From Geothrix sp. SG200 (lineage in GTDB: Bacteria; Acidobacteriota; Holophagae; Holophagales; Holophagaceae), in assembly GCF_022808935.1 (NCBI RefSeq), contig NZ_JAKZFR010000004.1, positions 237,624-301,623 of the forward strand: a DNA stretch of 64,000 nt, in the 5' to 3' direction. A program made the translations under genes and the position numbers. This document shows, piece after piece, positions 56,366-63,995 of the stretch. A model generated the notes under the pieces. That model did no database searches. It was not told the origin of the DNA and saw only the letters and a list, made by a program, of their open reading frames with translations. Positions within the stretch are counted from its first letter, which is position 1, and the number at the start of each line of letters is the position of its first letter.

Positions 56366-56488
56366 GCCTAACGAATGAAGCTAAGCGGCCACGCCTGCAC
56401 CGAGGCGATGAGCGGAGCCGAGATAGCGAAATGCGAGAGAGAGCGAAAGGCAATGCAGGCGGGGTCCGACTTGAGCGGAGGGTTAGCT
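56366..56488 (-). repeat. attC site 19
   Basis: Cores GCCTAAC (56366-56372) and GTTAGCT (56482-56488; degenerate). The left stem reads GCGGCCACGCCTGCA. Confidence 0.87.
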
Positions 56489-57406
56489 GTCACGGGACGA
56501 GAACTTGGAGAGCTCTGCCATGGCATTAGGGTTTGTGAGGCCATTGTCCCTTAGGAACTGAGCCTCGTTGTGAGTTTGATTGAAAAATGTGCCGATGTGT
56601 TGCGCTTGTGGTGAACCCCAAATCAATGAACCATCTGGCTTAATGTCATGGCCCTCTGCAAGAACAGAATAGTCATGAAGGCCATATTTCCTACTCTTGG
56701 TTATATGAACAAGGCGAATACAGACTGGCTGAGTGGCATTCAAATATGCTTCAACTGAGAATGTCAAATTCATCCCGCTTTGGTCTTGGACACTGGGGTA
56801 AAAGAACCCCCCAACTCCGGACTTTGTGTATGCAAGCTTTGCCAAACAGCGAGTACGAATATAGTCAACGGAGCTTGCGTTTGGATCGGCGAGAAGTTCA
56901 GCAAGAAATGCATCGATGTAGCAAAGTAGCTTCCCTTTCTCTAGCCCTTCGCTGTTGAGCATTTTGCCAATGACTCCGTGTGGGTCTGTTCCGAGAGATT
57001 TGAGATACCCGGTTTTGTGAACATGATATAGCTCACCGATGGTGCCAATTCTAATGGCGTGGTTTGGTTTTATTTTGAAACCCATAATATGAAAATATTC
57101 ACCGTCTGAGGCACTAAGTTCAGTAAGGGCTGTTCCGCTGCGCGTTGCTGCGTAAAGGCATGGTTTACCTGGATCGTTCAACCTTCCGACTCGTGTTTGC
57201 GATGGCGGCGGGGAAGACATTTCGGAAATATTTTGATAGGGACTTGAATCCGATTTCCTTGCTCGATAGAACAAGCTTCCACGGCCCATCTCAAAATTAA
57301 GTACGGGGTAAACACTTAGCAGACGCTCAAGAAGCATGGCCAACACTTGAGGGTCAACCGACTGGTTGATCTCGTCAAATATCTGTTCGCATTCGTCGAG
57401 AGTCAT
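56483..57406 (-). CDS. RES-domain protein, putative NAD-degrading toxin type
   Basis: This 307-residue protein has the RES pattern: GRGSLFYRARK near residue 41 (conserved Arg), VGRLNDPGKPCLYAATRSGT then ALTELSAS (conserved Glu), and a later Ser region. RES proteins such as MbcT and ParT act on NAD or transfer ADP-ribose, usually as toxins paired with an Xre-family antitoxin. Here the cassette holds only this gene and no antitoxin is visible, so either it is a distinct RES subfamily or the partner lies elsewhere. Its stop is in the attC core. Confidence 0.75.
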   Translation of the reverse strand: MTLDECEQIFDEINQSVDPQVLAMLLERLLSVYPVLNFEMGRGSLFYRARKSDSSPYQNISEMSSPPPSQTRVGRLNDPGKPCLYAATRSGTALTELSASDGEYFHIMGFKIKPNHAIRIGTIGELYHVHKTGYLKSLGTDPHGVIGKMLNSEGLEKGKLLCYIDAFLAELLADPNASSVDYIRTRCLAKLAYTKSGVGGFFYPSVQDQSGMNLTFSVEAYLNATQPVCIRLVHITKSRKYGLHDYSVLAEGHDIKPDGSLIWGSPQAQHIGTFFNQTHNEAQFLRDNGLTNPNAMAELSKFSSRDS

Positions 57407-57424
57407 ATATGGCCTAATGGAGAC

Positions 57425-57550
57425 AGCTAACGAATGAAGTTAACCGGACCCAACCGCGAACCGGTCGAGTGGAGGGGAACGGGAATCAGGGCGTTCACGG
57501 GAGAGCGCCAACAAAGCGCGGTTGGGTCCGAGTTGAACGCAAGGTTAGGC
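57425..57550 (-). repeat. attC site 20, second subfamily
   Basis: Cores AGCTAAC (57425-57431) and GTTAGGC (57544-57550). The stem is GGACCCAACCGCG/CGCGGTTGGGTCCGAG as in the site at 54972, with a different terminal loop. Confidence 0.88.
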
Positions 57551-57622
57551 CGAGCCCTAAGCAGTGGCGCCCCGAATACGCGGCGCGCTTGGATTTGAGC
57601 CTGCTTGAGTGGGAGTGAGCGT

Positions 57623-57835
57623 TCATGCCGACGAGCCCAAAAGGAGAACACCGGAGTTATCGCGTGGAAGTGAAGGTCGATGCTTTGAAGTGACTTCGAT
57701 GATGGCAGAAATCCATGGGCCGACGGTTGATGAGTAAGCGATAACCCTATTCAGTAGGAGTGGGAAACCGAGGACCGATGTGGATTTGTCGCTGGAGCGA
57801 ACCGGAACGATGAAGCTGAACCAGCGCTCCATCAC
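57623..57835 (-). CDS. Small protein, twin of 55168 gene
   Basis: This 70-residue protein is homologous to that at 55168 over its C-terminal 43 residues; the N-terminal part differs (MMERWFSFIVPVRSSDK). Both cassettes share the second attC subfamily, and DNA similarity extends about 130 bases past the stop. Function is unknown. Confidence 0.55.
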   Translation of the reverse strand: MMERWFSFIVPVRSSDKSTSVLGFPLLLNRVIAYSSTVGPWISAIIEVTSKHRPSLPRDNSGVLLLGSSA

Positions 57836-57865
57836 CCAGCAGATAGAAATAGGCGGGTGAACGAG

Positions 57866-57989
57866 GCCTAACTAATGAAGCTAACCGGACCCGCCTGCAC
57901 CGAGGCGCTGAGCGGAGCCGAGGAAGCGAGAAGCTGAGAGAGAGCGGAAGACAATGCAGGCGGGGTCCGAGTTGAGCGAGAGGTTAGGC
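57866..57989 (-). repeat. attC site 21
   Basis: Cores GCCTAAC (57866-57872) and GTTAGGC (57983-57989), with a standard stem. Confidence 0.93.
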
Positions 57990-58007
57990 GCATGGCAGGA
58001 ATCGTTG

Positions 58008-58820
58008 TTAAATCTTTAGGGAATACCCTGCGGCTTTAAGTTCTTTAATTATTGAAAAGGCCTGAGACTCGAATGATGAGTCGACTTTTTTGTAAAGTAG
58101 ACCACTGAGGTCGCTGGGGATCGAAACATTTCCGCGATAAAGACAGCAGACCCTGCTGCGGCTAAGTTTGGCCACAAAGTAACCGAATTCAAAAATGACA
58201 TTTGGACGGGCTCTGAATTCTTTGACCCTATCGGAATCATCTATACCGTCTTGATCGGCCGAATAAGCAATTTCATCAGGAGTGAGTAGTACAAAGGCGA
58301 ACCCCACATCGCTATGCTGCTCAAATTTTTCTATTATGGTTTGCCCCTCATCAGGTTTTCTGTGCAGTACAATTGGCTCAAGACCAATTTGGTGCAGGAA
58401 GGCCTCAAGCTCAGTCTTTAGGGAATGATCGTGGCCATGAACGATAAAAATTTTGTTCGAAATATTTGGGGCTTTGTTTTCTGATTTCACACCTATCACT
58501 TCGTTAAAAACATCTTCCTTTAGGGCCGCGATTGCTAATTCTATGCCTTTGATAATAGAGCTTTTCGCGTACTCAAAATGTTCAGGACCATATCCGTTTG
58601 TGTTTACAGCCCTACCGGCATTGACGAGGTTTATTGCTGGAGAGTTTTGTAAAAAAGTTTGATTGATCAAATTCTGGGTTCGAATTTGCCAGGTTGCCCA
58701 TTCGGGCGAATCTGGTCCTCCCCACACTCCTCGACCTTCACCAGGCAGGCAGAAGTTATCGAACGTAAATCCCCGACCTTCTTCAAGTAATTGCTCAAGT
58801 CGGGCCAGGCGGCTGTCCAT
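58008..58820 (-). CDS. TIR-like nucleotide-binding protein
   Basis: This 270-residue protein has a helical N-terminal part (about 1-115) and a C-terminal TIR-like domain: KIFIVHGHDHSLKTELEAFL near residue 122, PIVLHRKPDEGQTIIEKFEQ near residue 148, FAFVLLTPDE, and RPNVIFEFGYFVAKLSRSRV near residue 206. This is the predicted nucleotide-binding TIR_like family, whose relatives work in antiphage defence, including CBASS systems. No cyclase gene is in the window. A defence role is inference. Confidence 0.8.
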   Translation of the reverse strand: MDSRLARLEQLLEEGRGFTFDNFCLPGEGRGVWGGPDSPEWATWQIRTQNLINQTFLQNSPAINLVNAGRAVNTNGYGPEHFEYAKSSIIKGIELAIAALKEDVFNEVIGVKSENKAPNISNKIFIVHGHDHSLKTELEAFLHQIGLEPIVLHRKPDEGQTIIEKFEQHSDVGFAFVLLTPDEIAYSADQDGIDDSDRVKEFRARPNVIFEFGYFVAKLSRSRVCCLYRGNVSIPSDLSGLLYKKVDSSFESQAFSIIKELKAAGYSLKI

Positions 58821-58856
58821 AGGGTTCCTCAGGGTTGAATCGTACGTAGAAACTGC

Positions 58857-58980
58857 GCCTAACGAATGAAGCTAACCGGACCCGCCTGCACCGAGGCGCT
58901 GAGCGGAGCCGAGGACGCGAGAAGTTGAGAGAGAGCGGAAGGCAATGCAGGCGGGGTCCGAGTTGAGCTTAGGGTTAGGC
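58857..58980 (-). repeat. attC site 22
   Basis: Cores GCCTAAC (58857-58863) and GTTAGGC (58974-58980). The right core includes the stop of the gene to its right. Confidence 0.93.
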
Positions 58981-59226
58981 CGATGCATGCATTCTGCGCA
59001 GGACCAAACGGCCGATGAAGAAGAGAACAATGACTGCAATGAACAGGATGAGGCTGAGGAGCAAGACTACGAACGGAAGTTCAAAACCGGTGAATGTGAA
59101 GCACCAAACAAAGTACTGCCTGAGGAGGTGTTTCTCGCCAATGAGCCATGCGAAGGAAGCCAACCAGCAGGCGAAATAGACGAGCACCCAACAAGCGAAC
59201 TTAGCGGCTGCTCTCTGAGGAAGCAT
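58975..59226 (-). CDS. Two-helix membrane protein
   Basis: This 83-residue protein has two hydrophobic helices (about 10-30 and 46-74) and basic ends. I recognise no family. It fills its cassette almost completely and ends in the attC core. Confidence 0.65.
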   Translation of the reverse strand: MLPQRAAAKFACWVLVYFACWLASFAWLIGEKHLLRQYFVWCFTFTGFELPFVVLLLSLILFIAVIVLFFIGRLVLRRMHASA

Positions 59227-59233
59227 GTGGGAG

Positions 59234-59357
59234 GCCTAACGAATGAAGCTAACCGGCCCCGCCTGCACCGAGGCGAGGAGCGGAGCCGAGGAAGCGAGAC
59301 GAAGAGAAAGAGCGGAAGGCAATGCAGGCGGGGTCCGAGTTGAGCTGAGGGTTAGGC
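59234..59357 (-). repeat. attC site 23
   Basis: Cores GCCTAAC (59234-59240) and GTTAGGC (59351-59357), with a standard stem. Confidence 0.93.
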
Positions 59358-59654
59358 CTTCTTCTCGCAGGTTTCTGCTTTATTTGCACTCGGTAAAGTA
59401 ACACCATCTTTAAGGTTGAATGATTTGGTGAGTTTATTGCAAGAATCGCAGAGCGGAGCAATTCGTTCGCCAGAAACGCTCGGATTGATTATGTGCCCCC
59501 CAAGTGTCGGCTTCTCGGAGCAGCCGGAGACTGAGCAACTGGAGGGCCATGATTTGCCGGAGAAGGTAATCCAATGTTGTTTCCAGGTTCCGCAGGCGCA
59601 CCCTCTGTCGCTTGTGCCGCCTTTATTTGACCATCCGTTAGCAGTAATGCCCAT
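59352..59654 (-). CDS. Cys/His-rich small protein, HNH-like zinc finger
   Basis: This 100-residue protein has CACGTWKQHW, CSVSGCSEKPTLGGHIINP and IAPLCDSCNKL. The order C..C, G-G-H-I and C-x-x-C suggests a treble-clef zinc finger related to HNH or prokaryotic metal-binding domains. No catalytic centre is certain. ATG 59654 is six bases after GGAG, better than the in-frame ATG 59660. Its TAA stop is in the attC core. Confidence 0.65.
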   Translation of the reverse strand: MGITANGWSNKGGTSDRGCACGTWKQHWITFSGKSWPSSCSVSGCSEKPTLGGHIINPSVSGERIAPLCDSCNKLTKSFNLKDGVTLPSANKAETCEKKA

Positions 59655-59843
59655 TATCATCTCCTTCAAAGTGAGATCATGGTCTAAGGACCATGAAAGA
59701 AATGGACCAGCCGCCTGCATTGAGTAGGCCGATAGATGATGACTAATCTGGCCGGCTATTCGTTCAGAATGCGCCCAGCGGTATCAAATCGCCGGCGAAC
59801 GGAGAGAATGAGGCCGAAACTCATCTGTAGATCGATTAGCGGG

Positions 59844-59967
59844 GCCTAACGAAAGAAGCTAACCGGCCCCGCCTGCACCGAGGCGCTGAGCGGAGCCGAG
59901 GAAGTGAGAGGATGAGAGAGAGCGAGAGGCAATGCAGGCGGGGTCCGAGTTGAGCGGAAGGTTAGGC
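59844..59967 (-). repeat. attC site 24
   Basis: Cores GCCTAAC (59844-59850) and GTTAGGC (59961-59967). About 190 non-coding bases separate it from the zinc-finger gene start, including an ATCATGGTC/GACCATGA-type hairpin. Confidence 0.93.
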
Positions 59968-59968
59968 G

Positions 59969-60736
59969 TTATAGGGACGGCTGAGTTATGAAGCGAATAA
60001 ACCTCTCCCCAGTTGGGCTAAGCGAAACCGCACGCCATATTGTTGTTCTGATGGGCGCGTCGATATCTTTCATGGTGAGGACTGCAGGAGGAATAGCCCT
60101 ATCGTCACTCCTATCACCGGAGCCTAATTTTGGATGAGTACGAATTAAATCTCGACTAACCAACTCCCTGAAATATAAGAAGCAGTCATCGTTGGTGGGC
60201 AGGTTCATTCCATAGTGCTGGAGGAGCTTAAAAACGCCGATATATTCTGAAATATTGGTAAAACCTGATGGTTTGTCCGAGAAGATGCGCAACATGCGAA
60301 GGTGTGTCGGTGTTAATTCGTCAATATAACGCACGAACACAGCTCGTTCATCCGCGTTCTCCATCGGGCTCACGGCTGTATTCAGGACAGCGGCTTGAAG
60401 GGCATCCATTTTTTCGGCCTGATGGCATTTCGCTACGGCCTGGCCTGCCGATATGACAATTGAACATATTTCATTGGCCTTTTCAGAGCTCTCTAACGTT
60501 GTAACTCTATCGCCCAAGTTGAGCATCTGTTCATGTAACTTGCTCAACCAATTTTCCAATTCCACCTTACTTCGATAGCCAACAATCGTTCCAAGACTTT
60601 CTGCTATCACAGGGCCAACGCCGGGCATGATGGCCGATAATCCGACCTTTAAGGCGGCGATATATCCGTCAAGAATCAAGTTGGATATTGGTGGGGATTC
60701 TAGAGGAAATTCCGGTGGGTTTGTTTGCATATGCAA
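59969..60736 (-). CDS. Unknown cassette protein
   Basis: This 255-residue protein is mostly helical, with a weakly hydrophobic Gly-rich segment (GLSAIMPGVGPVIAESLGTI, about 32-51), a coiled-coil stretch and a C-terminal winged-helix-like part (YIGVFKLLQHYGM, RELVSRDLIRTHPK). I recognise no family. The pattern of a pore-like segment plus winged helix recalls some defence effectors, but this is speculation. Confidence 0.55.
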   Translation of the reverse strand: MHMQTNPPEFPLESPPISNLILDGYIAALKVGLSAIMPGVGPVIAESLGTIVGYRSKVELENWLSKLHEQMLNLGDRVTTLESSEKANEICSIVISAGQAVAKCHQAEKMDALQAAVLNTAVSPMENADERAVFVRYIDELTPTHLRMLRIFSDKPSGFTNISEYIGVFKLLQHYGMNLPTNDDCFLYFRELVSRDLIRTHPKLGSGDRSDDRAIPPAVLTMKDIDAPIRTTIWRAVSLSPTGERFIRFITQPSL

Positions 60737-60776
60737 GTCTCTGCAAAAACTGGTCGTGATGCAATTGCTCGGAGAC

Positions 60777-60900
60777 GCCTAACGAATGAAGCTAACCGGA
60801 CCCGCCCGCGCCGAGGCGACCAGCGGAGCCGAGGAAGCGGGAAGCCGAGAGAGAGCGGAAGGCAATGCAGGCGGGGTCCGAGTTGAGCGGAGGGTTAGGC
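60777..60900 (-). repeat. attC site 25
   Basis: Cores GCCTAAC (60777-60783) and GTTAGGC (60894-60900). The left stem has CCCGCCCGCG instead of CCCGCCTGCA. Confidence 0.93.
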
Positions 60901-60906
60901 ATTCAC

Positions 60907-61845
60907 TCAATCCTTTGGGGACAGGTACTCTGCCCAAAGTCGATGATAAAGCCCACGGACGGGGTCAGGGGTTTGGGAGAGTTCATGCTGTTTTTCGGAC
61001 CCTAGTGATTCATCACTTGCTTCTTGTGGAGGGCCGGCATCGCCACCCCAGGCCCTCATGGCTACTCTTGGCTTCTCAGGATTGGTTTGGGGCTTGGGCG
61101 AGGTAATCGCTGAACGAAGAGACTTGGCTTTCAGCAAGTACGCGTTAGCCCTTTTTGGGTCGATGTCGGTGACTACCAAACCTTGGCCCTGATAGGACCA
61201 TGCCAATTTTTCACATGCAGATGGATCGCCTTCATCGGCCCCTTTCTCTAAGGCTTTGCGGGCGGATGCTATGTCGCCAGCCAAATAAAATTGACTGGAT
61301 GCAGCAAGTAGGTTTCTTGGTAGGAAATCTCCTTTCTCCCACATCAGTGCAAGGCGACGACTGTCCTCTTTGGACCAGTGCATATTTCCCGCCTTGAATC
61401 GAAATTCCTCCAACAGATGCTTTGAAAATCCAGGATCCTTTGGCACACCTAGACCATCTCGATACATTTTGATCAGTTCAATCCAGGCTTCTGCACTCCA
61501 TTGGTTTGAACCGATGCCAAGTGCGGCCACATAACAGCGCCCGGCCCGTGTGAGGTCGGGAGGACCGCACTTTGGATCGCGAAGCAGTCGTGCAAGTTTG
61601 AGGAGGACGCTTGCCTCTCCGAATGGAGGCTGATTTTCTTCTCCCCAATCTGCATCGAGGCGACAAGCCTCTTCGTAATGCCTTCTTGCCTCCGCATATT
61701 TCCCTTCTGCCTCAGCCTTTGATCCGAGTCTTTCAGACAGCTTTGGATCAGCAGCAAGTGCAGGAAGTTCTTGAGGGTTGATCCTTGGCCCCGAGCGAGG
61801 GACAAGGACCATAACGACCATCCATAGAACTGTCGAAGCGATCAT
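60907..61845 (-). CDS. TPR/Sel1-like repeat protein
   Basis: This 312-residue protein has an N-terminal hydrophobic anchor (about 2-16) and helical repeats: EAEGKYAEARRHYEEACRLD near 44, AEAWIELIKMYRDGLGVPKD near 118 and PSACEKLAWSYQGQGL near 207. The spacing fits Sel1-like or TPR repeats, used for protein-protein contacts. The last about 60 residues are Pro/Ser-rich and disordered-looking. Confidence 0.72.
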   Translation of the reverse strand: MIASTVLWMVVMVLVPRSGPRINPQELPALAADPKLSERLGSKAEAEGKYAEARRHYEEACRLDADWGEENQPPFGEASVLLKLARLLRDPKCGPPDLTRAGRCYVAALGIGSNQWSAEAWIELIKMYRDGLGVPKDPGFSKHLLEEFRFKAGNMHWSKEDSRRLALMWEKGDFLPRNLLAASSQFYLAGDIASARKALEKGADEGDPSACEKLAWSYQGQGLVVTDIDPKRANAYLLKAKSLRSAITSPKPQTNPEKPRVAMRAWGGDAGPPQEASDESLGSEKQHELSQTPDPVRGLYHRLWAEYLSPKD

Positions 61846-61850
61846 GGAAT

Positions 61851-61974
61851 GCCTAACGAATGGAGCTAACCGGCCCCGCCTGCACCGAGGCGCTGAACAG
61901 AGCCGAGGAAGCGGAACGATGAGAGAGAGCGGAAGACAATGCAGGCGGGGTCCGAGTTGAGCTAAGGGTTAGGC
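61851..61974 (-). repeat. attC site 26
   Basis: Cores GCCTAAC (61851-61857) and GTTAGGC (61968-61974), with a standard stem. Confidence 0.93.
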
Positions 61975-61985
61975 TGAAGTCGAAA

Positions 61986-62630
61986 TTACTTGTTTTTGCT
62001 TTGCAGGTGTCGCCCCCAATTGATTACAGAGGCAGCGAATTCAGCCCCAGCAGAATCTTGCTCGGAACTTGCAGCCATTGATTGAATCGACTTAACGCCA
62101 ACTTCCAAGGCACCGGATTTGAGAGCTGCTCGCATTACTGTCCGTAGCTTCTCATCCTTCGTAGAGGACGCCTCAATCGACTGTGCGGCTGCAAGGGCGA
62201 TTTGAAACTCGTTCGACTGAATTGCGAAATCGACAGCGCTCGACAAAATTTTATCTCTTTCCCAACTCGATCCAGCAGAGGATCCTGCCTGGAAAAGGAA
62301 ATAGGCAAGTCGACCATTATCTGACAATTTATCTGGAGCGATCTCTATTTTGAGGGAACCCAGAGATGGGCGGGTTGAAGATGGGGAATTTACAGTATTC
62401 ATTAACTTGGTGAACCATGACATCAATAAGATAAAAATCATTGGAACGAACATGAACACATAGACACCGAAATACGTTCCAATCATTTTCAACATATCAG
62501 GCCATTCTCTTTTCTCACTTTTCATAGAGACACCGCCAACTTCTGGCTTTGATGTCGCTACCTTGTATACGCCAATAATTGCAGAAATCAGAATGACTAT
62601 TTCAGTAATGAGCCGGATGGTGTCATTCAT
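61986..62630 (-). CDS. Membrane protein of unknown function
   Basis: This 214-residue protein has TM1 (about 8-25) and TM2 (about 50-75), then a soluble helical domain with repeated Ala/Ser helices (AVDFAIQSNEFQIALAAAQS and RAALKSGALEVGVKSIQSMA). I recognise no family. Confidence 0.6.
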   Translation of the reverse strand: MNDTIRLITEIVILISAIIGVYKVATSKPEVGGVSMKSEKREWPDMLKMIGTYFGVYVFMFVPMIFILLMSWFTKLMNTVNSPSSTRPSLGSLKIEIAPDKLSDNGRLAYFLFQAGSSAGSSWERDKILSSAVDFAIQSNEFQIALAAAQSIEASSTKDEKLRTVMRAALKSGALEVGVKSIQSMAASSEQDSAGAEFAASVINWGRHLQSKNK

Positions 62631-62656
62631 GAATTTCTCCTAAATCTAATAATGAA

Positions 62657-62780
62657 GCCTAACGAATGAAGCTAACCGGCCCCACCTGCACCGAGGCGCT
62701 GAACGGAGCCGAGGAAGCGAGAAGCTGAGAGAGAGCGGAAGGCAATGCAGGTGGGGTCCGAGTTGAGCGGAGGGTTAGGG
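62657..62780 (-). repeat. attC site 27
   Basis: Cores GCCTAAC (62657-62663) and GTTAGGG (62774-62780). Left CCCCACCTGCA and right TGCAGGTGGGG co-vary, keeping the stem. Confidence 0.92.
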
Positions 62781-63284
62781 CGCCCAGTCGCGCGACTCGA
62801 TTTGTACATCAATATTTGAATTTCGTAGTGAATTAGAAAAACTATCGACATGTTTGGAGCCACACACAAACAATGAGGGCCACTTTTCAAGCGTAAGCAA
62901 AGCTTCTAACCATACAGATTCGCGTTTTCGGCACTCAGCGTTAATTTTTTTCAAAATAGTAGTTTCAGGTAAACCCGCTAATTCCCCAGAAGCCCTTACA
63001 TATATCACGTCACGAATTCGCAACTTTTTCCTTTGCTCTCGATCTGGATCCACGTAACGATGCTGGATATTTAGATCTGCTGCAAGTAGTGCGACCGTTG
63101 AATGATTTGAACTGTTCTTGACTGAGCTTACTTGGCTCATTTCTTCTGCGATAAGTTGGATTAGCCATTTACTGCATAGCGCACCAAGATAGGCCCTAAA
63201 TTTTGTGATATCGCCTTGTGAACAAGAACCATCCCCACGTTGATAATCGTGCTTCGTTCCAACTATGACGACGATTCTATTCAA
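62775..63284 (-). CDS. Unknown cassette protein
   Basis: This 169-residue protein starts MNRIVVIVGTKHDYQRGDGS, a beta strand with a short Gly loop, followed by alternating helices and strands and ending SNIDVQIESRDWAP. A nucleotide-binding or nuclease-like alpha/beta fold is possible but unproven. It shares one cassette with the lipoprotein gene upstream, 33 bases away with no attC between. Its stop lies in the attC core. Confidence 0.55.
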   Translation of the reverse strand: MNRIVVIVGTKHDYQRGDGSCSQGDITKFRAYLGALCSKWLIQLIAEEMSQVSSVKNSSNHSTVALLAADLNIQHRYVDPDREQRKKLRIRDVIYVRASGELAGLPETTILKKINAECRKRESVWLEALLTLEKWPSLFVCGSKHVDSFSNSLRNSNIDVQIESRDWAP

Positions 63285-63317
63285 AGGTGCCCTTATGATG
63301 AAGGTTACTTGTTCGAA

Positions 63318-63833
63318 TTATTGAATCTTAGCCTTGTCGATAAGGCGTTGCCGGAGTTGCTGATACTCCTGGTCATTAACCAGGCCATCCTTTTTCATTT
63401 TTTCTAGTTTTTCGAGTTCGGTCTTCAGGTCAAAGCCACCGGTAGGAGTTGAGGGAGTTGAGGGGGTTGTGGAAGATACTTTGGCCTCGATTTGTTGTTT
63501 CACATTGATGTCGGTCGTTGGGTTTTTCGTGTAATCGAAATCACCCTTTTGGCCAAATGAATCGACTTTGCCATTCATGATTCGAACGAACATGGATTTA
63601 AAATTTCGTTTTCCTTTCCAATCCCAACCGCTGTTTTCGTAGGATTCATATTCTAGGTACTCGACCGACCCTTGCACAGCCATACGAGTAGGTTTGCCAA
63701 GGGCCTGGATCACTTCATCCTTCCGCATACCAACAGAAACTCTCGTTAAATCCACTTCGGGCTTGTCTCGGAAGCACCCCACCATTGCCAGCGCGATGGC
63801 ACCGAAGAACATAATCGGGGACTTGGATCGCAT
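63318..63833 (-). CDS. SHOCT-domain lipoprotein with SmpA/OmlA-like N-terminus
   Basis: This 171-residue protein has a lipoprotein signal (FFGAIALAMVGC, Cys about 20). The first domain reads LTRVSVGMRKDEVIQALGKP and YLEYESYENSGW, like the BamE/SmpA fold. A Thr/Pro-rich linker leads to a C-terminal SHOCT motif (LEKLEKMKKDGLVNDQEYQQ). It is the proximal gene of a two-gene cassette. Function is unknown. Confidence 0.75.
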   Translation of the reverse strand: MRSKSPIMFFGAIALAMVGCFRDKPEVDLTRVSVGMRKDEVIQALGKPTRMAVQGSVEYLEYESYENSGWDWKGKRNFKSMFVRIMNGKVDSFGQKGDFDYTKNPTTDINVKQQIEAKVSSTTPSTPSTPTGGFDLKTELEKLEKMKKDGLVNDQEYQQLRQRLIDKAKIQ

Positions 63834-63871
63834 GAAAAGCCTCCTGATGTTGGATGTGAAATTGTGGGGCG

Positions 63872-63995
63872 CTCTAACGAATGAAGCTAACCGGCCCCGC
63901 CTGCACCGAGGCGACGAGCGGAGCCGAGATAGCGAAATGCTGAGAGAGAGCGGAAGGCAATGCAGGCGGGGTCAAGGTTGAGCGTAAGGTTAGGC
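63872..63995 (-). repeat. attC site 28
   Basis: Cores CTCTAAC (63872-63878) and GTTAGGC (63989-63995). The right stem reads GGGGTCAAGG rather than GGGGTCCGAG. It is the last site before the window edge; the next cassette begins at about 63996. Confidence 0.9.
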
